Assembly (NCBI GenBank): GCA_023078555.1
Contig: JALAAN010000034.1
Span: forward strand, 1 to 20,072
DNA length: 20,072 bases
Direction: 5' to 3'
Source: Ulva prolifera
Taxonomy: Eukaryota > Chlorophyta > Ulvophyceae > Ulvales > Ulvaceae
Shown here: in pieces, positions 1 to 9,635 of the stretch
Numbering within the stretch: position 1 is the stretch's first letter
How the letters are laid out: each line of letters opens with the position of its first letter
Translations under genes and position numbers: made by a program
The notes under the pieces: generated by a model
Told to the model about the DNA's origin: nothing
Seen by the model: only the letters and a program-made list of their open reading frames with translations
Database searches by the model: none

Positions 1-939
1 CTTGCGGCAGAAACAGCTAGCAGAGGAGACGCATGCACGCGAATTCAAGGCCCGACCGTTTTCAGCCATTATACACTGGCGCCAGGTACGCATTTGCTCA
101 TGGTAAGGGTCTTCCAGTCCATGGTAAACAAGCACATCTACTGTTAATGAGCCACACTTGCTGTTGAGTCTCACACGAGTGACATCTTTCCACGCACTTA
201 TAGAATTCCGTGTAATGGGCATGTTTTCAATGCGACTTTTGCAGCGCTGCCTTGAATGAATTCCTGAGCGGCAGACCCGTACAGACTCCCAAAACCTGTC
301 CACCACCACAGCGCTCACGCTGTGTAACACCTAAACCTTTCGATCTTCAGTCGCAGAGACGACATGAACAATACATCAATCACAAGCTACCTGAGAAGAT
401 GCGGAAAGAGGCAGAGAAGAAGATGCTAGAGCTGAAAGCAGCTAAGCACTGTCAGGTGAAAAAATTTTCAGTGTGTATCTGAGTCTGCATTCGTGTCGCA
501 TTTGTTGTGGACTAGGAGGCGGTGCTCAATCAAGATGATGTGGTAAGCACAAGCACACTCACACACATGTACACACCGAAGAGCACTATTTGAAAAGTGT
601 TTCCTGCGTGGGCAGGTGCAAGATGCTGAAGAGGTCAGGCAGCTGCGACAGAGTCTGCAGTTTCAAGCCAGGCCTGCACCATCGAGGACCAAGCCTGTCT
701 TCGCACCTGATCGTCGGCTGGCAAAACCTCCCACCCAACCGAAACCATTTGCGTTGGCAACTAGCAGTCGATGTAGTATGGACATGCTGGGAACAACCAC
801 ATACACACAGTCCTGCATGCATCATGCAGCTGATGACAGTGAGGACTTTGAAGATGATGAAGACTTGGACGATGGGTCTGGATGCTCTGAACTGGATGAA
901 CGTCAAACTCAACACCCAATCGAGTCAAACCTTGGATAG
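1..939 (+). CDS. TPX2: TPX2-family microtubule-associated protein, 3' part (partial at window edge)
   Basis: TPX2 proteins nucleate and bundle spindle microtubules and activate Aurora kinase. Inferred exons are 1-102 (entering from outside), 245-455, 516-542 and 616-939; donors gtaagg, gtgaaa and gtaagc are paired with acceptors ending in AG, and all phases agree. Visible TPX2 elements are AREFKARPFSAI (about 36-70), TPKPFDLQSQRRHE, a basic coiled stretch KMRKEAEKKMLELK, and the hallmark EEVRQLRQSLQFQARPAPS after 628. The hallmark motif resembles the family pattern of a KQLRKSL core followed by F-K-A-x-P-x-P. The C-terminus is acidic (DSEDFEDDEDLDD) and stops at 937-939. The third exon is only 27 bp. 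The N-terminal part, where Aurora binding would lie, is outside the window, so this could be TPX2 itself or a TPX2-like/WVD2-like paralogue. Family membership is seen directly; function is from the family. Confidence 0.7.
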
Positions 940-1520
940 TAGCTGTCACCACTGAGGGACAACAATCAATTTACTGAATACGGCACTGAGATCAAATTGA
1001 ACCATCTGTATGGGAAGGCAGCGGATGCAAGCCAGCTCCAATATGTCACCCACTGCGGAGCACCATTGCCACCTTCCAGAAGGATACCAAGACCAGACGT
1101 GATGCATGGATCTAAGTTCCGTTTGTGCATCGGCTCGCATCTATGGTGAACCTCGTGTGTGAGAGTCTACAATGGCGTCTGCTCTCATGCTGCACAGCAA
1201 TTGGACCAGGGCACTGGCAGTTGTTTAGTCAGTTACCCTGGGTGAACCCAAAGCGACCTCGAATGGTATTTCCAATAATTCTGGAAAGCCATGATATGTT
1301 CATGTGGATTTGAAACAAAAGTGCACATATGGTTATTCAAGGCGCACGAGACAGGTTGTGGTAAACGGATGGTATCAAGCCACCGGACCCAGCGACTGAA
1401 AGCATGCTGAGTTTGAAACAAACGATGTGTACCCAGCCAGCAACAACATCTGGGATTGGACTAGGATCTTGCAAGTGTAGGCCATTGCCCGGAGGACTTT
1501 GCGGGCGGACGTTTGAAAAG
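940..1520. other. Convergent intergenic region between TPX2-like and HDDC2 genes
   Basis: This stretch lies between the stop of the TPX2-like gene on + and the stop of HDDC2 on -. It should hold both 3' UTRs. I see no exon-like frame, tRNA or repeat in it; the open frames here have no recognisable motif and no supporting splice sites. Confidence 0.5.
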
Positions 1521-2337
1521 CTACTTCTTTGCTTCAGTTCTCCGGCGAACAATCTCTTCTGCAAGATCCTGACTGCAGAACACCCCACACCTTGGCAGGT
1601 CCTAGATTGTAGGTTGATGCGAAAAATAGTTAGGGGACAGCACCCCAGAGATGTCCTCCACTTTCCTGCAGTCGAGTCAAAAAATTCTTGCAGATTGAGT
1701 TGCTGATCATGTTCATACTCATATGCTTGCATTATCATTTCCACTTTGTCAAAGTCTTTGCACAATTTAGCCTCTGCTGTAGTGCCTGCTTCATACTCCT
1801 TCCTGAAAAACAAGGAAAGGTTGATGCTGTGTACAGTGCACGTGATGCCCCTGACGTTGATGAGAGGGAGCATGCCACAATTCGACCACTTCAGCAGCCA
1901 CTCCCGTATTTGGTCCCAAAACTTCTTGTATCTTCATGATTGCAGACAGCTCCTGCCTGTGCTTTTCATCTTCGCTGATACCACAAACTGGCGTGATGTC
2001 GCCAACGATTGCTTCAGCAATGTCATGAACTATTGCCATCTTTACCAACGAGGTTGGTCGATGTCATGTGACCCTGCCATGGTCAATGCCAACACAGCCA
2101 TGCGGTACATATGGTCGGCAATACTCTCCGGATGTTTTACACCCCGCAATACCCATCCCTTGCGAGGTTGTTTCTGCACTGATACAGCTGTGGGCTATGC
2201 ATCTGAACTGACGCACTTGACATTCAAAATCAACTAGAACAGAGAGCGAAAATCGCCACCTTCAAGCTTTCAACAAGATGCATGAAGTCTATAATGCTTG
2301 TTACTTCTGGTGCCCTCTGTTCTGTTGACTGTGACAT
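1521..2337 (-). CDS. HDDC2: HD-domain 5'-nucleotidase-like protein, HDDC2/YfbR family
   Basis: HDDC2/YfbR proteins are metal-dependent phosphohydrolases that remove the 5'-phosphate of (deoxy)nucleoside monophosphates. Exons on the minus strand are 2337-2260, 2173-1876, 1802-1644 and 1572-1521, giving about 195 aa, a normal family length. The start ATG (2337-2335) leads into [13 protein letters not shown], matching the usual AIDFLHxxxxLK opening. Metal-binding HD residues are visible: H in [12 protein letters not shown] in [13 protein letters not shown], and the distal D in KDFDKVEMI. The family end motif [10 protein letters not shown] is followed by EIVRRR and the stop. Exon 2 contains a one-base break between DIDQPR and LVKMAIVHD at about 2045-2050, as if CGTTTGG had become CGTTGG. 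Intron 2 seems to use a GC donor (TG|gcatgc), which keeps the conserved Trp of LWKEYE; a GT donor three bases earlier would drop it. It is divergent from TIM44, 545 bp away. Confidence 0.88.
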
Positions 2338-2882
2338 AGCTACGCACACTCGCCAGCGAATCTGTTGGCGTGCAAAGCGACAATCAGGTCGACGATGTGG
2401 ATGGATCACGGACTGCTTCGATTCATGCACGACACTGCAGGCTGTGGTCCTCCAGATCAGTCGTACAGGCCATTCCTCGCAACAACCCCGCTTGGAACAT
2501 AGAGACGATCGATTCCACGGCACTTTGCCTGTTGCGCCGATCATTCTCAGCACACTGCTGGATCTAAATTCATAGTGTGCACAATTGCATATGAATCATT
2601 GCGCGACGGTGCCATCGCGCAACGATAGCTCGACTTTGTCTCGGGAAACATGCATGCGAAGCGACCGAGCCATCTGCGTCGCGATGCCGCGGTATATGCG
2701 CCGTCTCGCAAAGAAAGCTGTCTCAAACCTTTAGTCCCAGATGACATTGCCGTCGAGGTTGCTCACGTACATCTTTGGTACATGTCGTCTTGTTGCAAGG
2801 GGTCGATACTTCCGAGGCCAGCGTGAGGTATCAAGCCGTTACACAGCTTGCAACATTCCTTTACCTTTCTGAAATCTTATTT
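2338..2882. promoter_or_regulatory. Divergent HDDC2 / TIM44 promoter region (inferred)
   Basis: This is the 545-bp gap between the start codons of HDDC2 (-) and TIM44 (+), so both promoters and 5' UTRs should lie here. I do not see a clear TATA box at either end. The only structure is an inverted repeat at 2595-2626, listed separately. Open frames in this gap lack recognisable motifs. Confidence 0.4.
2595..2626. repeat. Short inverted repeat in the HDDC2/TIM44 intergenic region
   Basis: TTGCGCGA (2599-2606) and TCGCGCAA (2615-2622) are exact reverse complements around an 8-base loop. Flanking ATC and GAT extend the stem to 11 pairs with one mismatch. It could be a dimeric protein-binding site or simply chance. 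Confidence 0.5.
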
Positions 2883-5477
2883 ATGGCCATTGCGAGGCCC
2901 CTTCGAGGGTATGCGTGCCAGGTATTATGCCGCAGGCTGTCGCGAGTGATCAGCAATTCGTATCCAGCTAGCCGCGATTCAAGAATTTCACACAAACATC
3001 CACGGTGAACCTCTTCGCACCTTTGTTGTGCTCTGTTGTCGATATCGCTGCCGTACCTTGCGCGTACTTGACATATGTCTTTGTAAAACGTACACTGCAC
3101 GCGCAACACATATGCGCAATTTTAGGTGGGCACCGCTGTGCAGCGCAAGATTCGTTCAGAGTAGCGCATCGGGAGCTACGAAAGCTTCAGAGGTACGTAT
3201 TAGCACCGTACTGCAGACGAAACGCCGCTGGTGCGCAATGTAGCGGTAGTGGTGTTTGACGCTGAAGCGACCTTCGTGCTACAGGAGAGCAGCAAGGCCG
3301 CATCGCAATTTGTAAATGATGAAAGAATTATTGATTCGGACAGCAGTCGAAAACGTGATTGTGGAGCTGCGGACGCTGCGAAGGATGACCAGGCTGGACC
3401 AACAAGCAGTGCCCAAGCCGAAATGCCACGACGCAACTTTGCCGACTTGCTACGAGAAGCTAGAAGTGTATCCGCAGATGTGGCCGCGACAATGTGGCAA
3501 CGTATTGCCAGTAAAGGTTCTGGTGAGGCCATCTTGCCGGAACATCATTGAGGTTGTGCAAGTAAGATATCATTCGGATGTAGTGAATCCTTGGTCGGCA
3601 CAGGAACATGATGACTTTGTCAAGATTTCTCTGCTTCGCTTTTACATGTTCCTTCCTTCTTGCATCACCAAATTGATGCAATTTACAATTTGTTGTGCAC
3701 AGGGTCAGCAGAGGGGGGTACAGCTGGCAGTGCCGCAGAAGTGGCACAGAGGTGGGTCAAGTCTTTTGGGAGGAAGTCTGGATTCAGTGACGCGGCGGGC
3801 TCGAATGACACAGGTTCGAGTTCCAGTAGTGGTGGCGACGGCCCTGCAGGAGGCCCGGCACAAGCACAAACTGACTTTGTCAGACGTCTGCGGAGCGAAG
3901 TAGCACGAGCAGTCCTGCCTGACTGGAATATGCAGAGTGTGATGAAGCAGCGAACGGACATCAATGCACGGGAGATCCATGTAGGGGAAGGGCCCACCGA
4001 TCTTGTGATCCAGGTGAGCAACTACATGCGTGGTTTTGCCTGCTGAGTATTGGGGACCGAAGATCTTGAAAATAGGAGGCGGACTTATGTTCCATGCAGG
4101 AGGTTCCAGAATCGTGGATGGACAGGTTGACAGCACGGCTGGGTAACAGTGCACTTGCAAAGCGCATCTCTCAGATGCGTGAGTCTGATGCAATGCGTTC
4201 TGTGGCTGAGGGGTACCACACTGTTCGTGAGAAGCTAGAACAGGGTGACTCTGATTTAGCGAACAGTGTGAGCGAAATGCGCGAGCGGATGATGACAGAG
4301 AGCGAGGGTGCCCGCGCATACCGTGAGATTCGGATGCGCCACCCAGACTTTGATATGCCAACATTTCTACGAGCAATCAAGTCAGATGTGCCGATCATCA
4401 TCAAGGTGTGTCCCACATAGCAAAGGTACCACATATGTTCCTAATGAATGACAGTCTCAGCAGCAATCTCAGCGTAAGATGCCCTGGCAGAGCTAGGGCC
4501 AAGCCAGGTCGCCCGAAATGTTGGAAACAGTGAAAACAGGTTTTTTGTCCCTACAGTATGTCAGTGAAATTTTGCACGATAGATGTGGTTAGTGTTGATC
4601 TAGGATGGTGACGGCTTGGGCCGTGACCTACCCAGTGAGAGTTTTCCATGCTTGGTGAAAGTCTTTGATTCTTCCCGAACTATATATAGCTGCCTCACAG
4701 CTTTCTCATGTTCACTTTGTGGTCTAGATTGTGTGCTGAGTGGTTGTTTGGCCATGTGACCTGTTGCCCCTCATTTTTGTCTCACCACATTTGGGCTATG
4801 CTTGTGCACCAAACTGAGGTTCTTTGTCGAATCAATTCGCGGCGGGGTGTGCAGCTTGTCTCCCGGGCAAGATCATTGTGGTGCTATTGTAGGCCTTGAC
4901 ACCGTGTATACATGACTCGTAATGCAGTGCGACTGAGCAGAGCGGCATTTGTTGCCGTATGTAAAAAGTGTCCCACGCACCGCAGTGTAGATGACTGCGC
5001 AGGCTGTGCCAAACCTCTCTGCATGTGCATGAACTCATCAAGGTACAGACATGGCCACTGACAAAAGTGACTGGGACATGCTTGCAGGCATATTTGACCG
5101 GAGACACTGAAGTGCTGAAGTATTACTGCTCAGATCCCATGCTAGAGCGCTTAGCTGGGATCCACAAGGTGACGGTCGCCCAGGGGCAGATTGCAGATCC
5201 GACGATTCTGGAGTACTCAGATGTAGACATCGTAGATATGCAGATGCTAGAGAGCGACCCTGTCATCATCCTCCACTTCAGTTGCCAACAGATCAATTGT
5301 GTCCGAGACACGTATGGCAGTGTCACATCTGGCAGCCCAGATGAAGTCAACCGGGTATATTACTACTGGGCTGTGCAGATGGATGGTCATGGTATGGTGA
5401 CTGAAGAAGGCCAGTATATTCCACCGCGATGGAAACTTGTAGAGATGTTGTTGCGGGGAATGCACCAGTTGTTGTAA
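2883..5477 (+). CDS. TIM44: Mitochondrial import inner membrane translocase subunit TIM44
   Basis: TIM44 is the matrix-side peripheral protein that tethers mtHsp70 to the TIM23 channel during presequence import. Exons are 2883-3004, 3126-3192, 3285-3522, 3703-4013, 4100-4405 and 5088-5477; phases all agree and give 477 aa, the usual length. Residues 1-60 form a classic mitochondrial presequence: Arg-rich, Ser-rich, no acidic residues until the first Asp (MAIARPLRGYACQ...RRLSRVISNSY). The central part is hydrophilic and variable. The conserved C-terminal domain is clear: YREIRMRHPDFDMPTFL, then AYLTGDTEVLKYYCSD, VIILHFSCQQINCVRD, VYYYWAVQMD, and PRWKLVEMLLRG near the stop. The donor of exon 3 is uncertain: GTGAGG at 3523 or GTAAAG at 3511, both in phase. 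Intron 5 is 682 bp. Confidence 0.93.
4406..5087 (+). other. TIM44: Long TIM44 intron 5 (682 bp)
   Basis: The flanks splice IIIK directly to AYLTGD in phase 0, matching the family alignment with no missing residues. The intron has donor gtgtgt and acceptor cttgcag. I see no exon, RNA gene or repeat inside it. Confidence 0.7.
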
Positions 5478-5544
5478 CAAAAATCGCTTCTTCACAGATG
5501 GGGCTAATTCATGTGCAGCTCAGTACTGCGATTAAACAACCCAG

Positions 5545-8327
5545 TCACACATCGAATGCATCTGCTACGAGTGCCGTTTGACGTGGCGGCATGCATATGA
5601 ACAGCACTCGTGCAAGCGGCTGTTGCACTTGTGACCCTGGCAAAAGCTTCAGTTTGCCCTCTTCATCTGCTAAGAAATATCTGTCTGGGTCAGGCTTGCA
5701 TTCCGCTGTGTCCACTACCAGCATTCCTATGCCACTTGAAGCCAGCTTTGAAGCCTTGCTGCTCTACAGCAATGCAAACATGTTGGAGTTACAACATCAA
5801 CACTTTATAGACCATACATCAAGGAGAGATCTGTGTGAAGTATGAGGTATGCTCGCAGCTTCATCTGTGGTTGCTCGTCAGACATCTGATCCTGAGAAGC
5901 GTATATTGCGCTCAATGTTTGGCACTTGCACAAATGCTGAGTGGACATGCAGCTATACATTCAGCAGAATGCAGTGAGACAGTTGTGGGTGTACCTTGCC
6001 CGTGGGTGGTTTTGGGAAAGACCGTGCAATTTCCGGCACCGCTGCTACATCTGGAACGGAGAGCACTGCTGGTTTGGACGCCAGCGCCAATATATTCCAC
6101 CGTGGCAGTATGATTGCGTCTCCCCCTTGTGCTGGCATCTTCATTGTTTGAAATATGCCGTTAGCACCCAAGACAGGGACGCTGTCCAGCTCCTGTGCTG
6201 TCACCACGATGTGGACAAGCAATTCAACATGAACAGATGTAATGCCACAGCACATAGTACAGGCTGAGCACACACTACAGAATTTGCATGAGGCGCGATA
6301 CCAGCGGTGTGACTTTGCCATACTCCCCGATGACTGGCAGCGGCCCGCACACCCATTTCATCCTTGGAGATGCGTGCAATCTCAATACTTGCAGCCGACT
6401 CTTCAGAAACCTCAAGGGCTGCAACTTGCTCTTGCTGCAACGCCAATAGCCGTTGCTTGGCACCATCTGTCACTGCGATCTTTAATCCCTTGCCTGCATG
6501 CAGTGATCATCGTGATGGTTGGGCATCTGCCTCACATCCTCGTGGGTCGAAGAAATCTATGCTATCGGACAGCATGCTTCAAAATGTGCCCCTGCCCATG
6601 CAGAGCCGCCGCTCATGACAGCATTATACATGGTACAACAGGCCATTGAGACACATGTTATCAGGACAACGGATTGCAGCGGTGCCAGATGCAGAGGTCT
6701 GTAGGCGGCCTGTGATAATTGCATTTCGAGAAAGGCCATGAAGGCAAAGCAAACGCTCCACTTCGAACTTCAAGCACTGTACAAGTCCAGCAAAGGTCTG
6801 CGATCTGCAGCACAGCTGAAGCCGAGCAACAAAGCCCTCAAGTGCAGGGACCGCACACCAACAGCACTCAATCGTAACAAGCATGATTGGACCGTCGAAT
6901 CACGCGAAACTATCTGCTGTAACAAGAGAACAGGCAGTGTAGTATAATGCTGTCAATTCTTATTTCTAAAGGCGACTGCAGACAAACAGTCCAAGTCGGT
7001 GACATGAGCGACATCAACAGCTTGCTTGCAGGCAGTGCCACAGGCTCACACTGCATCTCGTATGCACATGCACCAGTATACATCTCCTGTGATCTCATTC
7101 ATACGCGTCTGAAGCCTAACAAGAGCAGCTCACTACAGTAACAGAATCATCAAAGACAACCGCTACGGCAGATTGCAGCATTACATCTGCAAAGCCCGCA
7201 CCCTAAGAAAATTATCATTGCAAGAGGAAAGTCACACTGATGTGGCGGAGGCGCTCTTCCACATCACGCGTCTCCTCCGCGTCCCGGTAGTACTTGAATG
7301 CCAGGCAGTCCCCGGCTGCACTGCTGAAGCCGTCCGCCGCCTCTGTGCGGCGTGCATGCTCTTTGATGGCACGAGCCAGCACGAGGCTGTCGTCGGGCGA
7401 CAGCTGATTGTCAGCGATATACCTTGCGCCCTCTATGCGGCGGCCACGATCCAGGAACCGCAACTCCATCAGGCAGTCTGGGCTGTGGTCTTCATTGTGG
7501 AAGAACTGGCGCTGCTCATCGGAGAGGTCACCCTGCTGGCACACGAATGGTTCAATAGCTCATCTGCATGCGTACACCAGTACTTCCGGCAGCATCAACC
7601 GCATGAGTGCATGCGGCAGTTTCTCACTCCGATCAACAACTGTACAATATGATTGAGGAAAAACAGCAAATCACAGTCTGAATGAATTGCAGACACACCT
7701 GGAGCGACCTGAAGACCTCCGCGGACACGGTCCACACATTTTGGCGAGCTGCATCAACGTTGATTTTTTCCTCAAGGGTGTTGCGATCAAAACCGGCTGC
7801 GTATAGCTTGGGCAACCCTTTAGCGAGATTGAACCAGTAGTCACTCCTTGTGGACATTATCATGAGAACTTCCTCTGGGGTTTTACCAGAATAGATGTCC
7901 TGCTCTGGTCCTTGCTCATCCATGAAGCCTGCGCCCATTCAAAATCCACACTATTCCCGTGAGGTGAAGCGTCACCGTCGGAGATATGTCAGCTTGGCAA
8001 GAGGTAAAATTGAGCTTCGCATTGATATCAAGCATCATTGCACTGCGGATGCGGACCAGAAGGAGGCCGAAAATTCCGCGGCGGTGCGGGCACGTCCTGT
8101 CGACCAGCGACGTCTTGCGAAAGTTCAGGAAAATTGCCCTGACCTGGAGGCATTTTTGGTGGCAAGTTACCCTGCCCTGGCAGTATAATACGTCCTGGTT
8201 TATTCTGATTGCGATCGGGCTGGCCGGGCATTATAATACCGCTGTTTGAGCCATATGCTTGCGCTCTCTTGCCCATCCTGGCCACGGACGTCACAGCTGT
8301 AGGGTTAATTCCCAACATTACCACCAT
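5545..8327 (-). CDS. RAF1: Rubisco accumulation factor 1 (RAF1), chloroplast
   Basis: RAF1 is a Rubisco assembly chaperone that dimerises and stabilises RbcL dimers in the stroma. Exons on the minus strand are 8327-8057, 7928-7699, 7535-7238, 6493-6302, 6192-5995 and 5763-5545, about 468 aa, similar to plant and algal RAF1. Exon 1 gives a putative transit peptide followed by a Gly/Pro-rich linker. The alpha-helical part follows: YWFNLAKGLPKLYAAGF, VWTVSAEVFRSL, CLMELRFLDRGRRIEGARYI, LARAIKEH, and AGDCLAFKYYRDAEE, the conserved GDCLxF-x-YR signature. The C-terminal beta domain contains AIILPRWNILALA, GMLVVD and RVLFICMPPR before the stop. Exon 4 holds one extra base within a G run (6344-6346) separating DEMGVR from PLPVIGEYG. 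The start is the first Met of the open frame; an upstream leader exon is possible. It lies tail to tail with TIM44. Confidence 0.9.
6494..7237 (-). other. RAF1: Long RAF1 intron 3 (744 bp)
   Basis: The donor is A|gtgtga after RLRHI and the acceptor is gcatgcag before SKGLKIAVTDGAK; the join reproduces the family alignment (EIRTTLLEQALETAVT in Arabidopsis) without a gap. Open frames inside the intron on both strands have no recognisable motif. Confidence 0.65.
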
Positions 8328-9635
8328 GATGCTGCCTGTCTTTTCTGCAAGAATCGTGTGCGCGAGTTTTTGGTCTTGCGATTACAGCGATATGACTAAA
8401 AAGCAGATGCCAGTCTGAGCGAACACGGTCACATCAACGGCATTTAGAAACGCATGTCATATCATAAGTATAATATTCAGCATCCTGTATCTATGTATCC
8501 ATTGTCCGGCGGCTGCTCCATTCCGGCCTCGCCTCCGCGTCGGGGCTTCGGCGTCGGCTTCGCGTCTGTGCATCTGCGTCCAGAGATCCCGCGACGCAGG
8601 TCGCTTCGCGTTCGCGTCGTTCCTCTGCAGCGCTGTAGGGCGCCGAAGTTGCGCTGCACCTCTGGCCACGCGCCTTTCAGCGGCGCTCCGCCACGGATGC
8701 GGCCGCTTCTGGTTCGGCCGAGGCATCCCATGTTCTAATTAAATTATATACTTCATATTTAGTGCATCAGAAACGATTCGCATCGAGCTTCGAGCATGAC
8801 GCATCGCGCGGCAGAGCGCTGCACCTCTGGCCACGCTGGCTGCAGCGCTCCGCCACGGATGCGACCGCTTCGGAGCCAGCCGAGGCATCACATAGCTTAT
8901 GTGTAGCATTTGCACTGTTTTCAGCGTGTCAGGCATCGCTTGCATCGGCTTCAGGCGTCAATCTTCTCAAGCGTCGAGGACCGACAGGCCCCCCTCCGGG
9001 CCCCCCTTCGGGCCACGTGTACTTTCTGTCGAGCTTTTCAGCGGCGCTCCGCCACGGACGCGGCCGCTTCGATCACATATTCTGATCATCACTTATGCAT
9101 TATATTTACTGCGACAGAAATCGATCGCGTCGAGCGTCGAGCACCGTGCATCGAGCAGCAGGGCGCCGCAGCTGCGATGCACCTCTGGCCACGCTTGCTG
9201 CAGCGCTCCGCCAGCATCGAGCTTCATGCTTCAGCTTCGAGTGTCAAAGCGCAACCGAAGGGGGGCTTGTCGCTTGTAATATAGATCCTCGCTCGTTCGT
9301 GCGCGCTGGCATGTGGATTTCTGCGCGTGCGCGTCCGGCAGAGGAATGCATGCGTGTACACGTCACGCCAGAATTCCGTGGGAATGCTGCAAGATAGACG
9401 ACTCGTGCGTTCGTTTTGCAGTGTCAATTCTGCAATGTCGACCAGCATCATTCGGTGATATTTGCATCCATAAGCGGTACATTGAGCTCCGCGTGTCTGT
9501 GCATGTACGTGGTTATTGTAGCGTATGAAGTTCTATGAACGGTGAGATTGGGACAGCACCGGAACAGGCCTGATTTAAACAGACCGTGCACATACAGGCT
9601 AAGTCTGGCCTACAACCAAGCAAGCCTCGCCTTGA
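8328..9635. promoter_or_regulatory. Gene-free divergent region between RAF1 and USP gene 1
   Basis: This 1.3-kb stretch separates the RAF1 start (-) from the first universal stress protein start (+) and should include both promoters. Its centre is occupied by a degenerate GC-rich repeat cluster (8640-9220). The flanks, such as the AT-rich 8736-8762 and the segment 9400-9540, show nothing recognisable. Arg- and Ala-rich open frames here reflect repeat composition, not a known protein. Confidence 0.45.
8640..9220. repeat. Degenerate GC-rich tandem-like repeat cluster (about 160-200 bp period)
   Basis: The core cgctccgccacgga, usually followed by YGCGRCCGCTT, occurs from about 8684, 8846 and 9045, with a truncated copy from about 9204; spacings are roughly 162, 199 and 159 bp. 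A second module, tgcacctctggccacgc, occurs at 8655-8671, 8820-8836 and 9178-9194, 28-32 bp upstream of the core. GCATCGAGCTTCGAG-like words accompany several copies. A C/G-rich doublet (ccctccgggcccc / ccttcgggcc) lies at about 8990-9014. The copies are diverged. No transposase frame or terminal inverted repeats were seen. Confidence 0.65.

Noticed and set aside
2044..2076. Very short intron (about 33 bases) to explain the HDDC2 frame change
   Set aside because: It removes the conserved region before the HD motif and is well below the other introns in the window (50 bases or more).
3216..3284. TIM44 exon 3 starting earlier, after ctgcag at 3216, in the frame VAVVVFDAEATFV
   Set aside because: It would leave an intron of only 20-24 bases after exon 2. 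Splicing 3192 to 3285 (gtacgt ... gctacag) is in phase, gives a 92-base intron and needs no frameshift.
8457..8731. Arg/Ala-rich open frames on the minus strand
   Set aside because: They coincide with the GC-rich repeat cluster, have no recognisable motif and no flanking splice logic.
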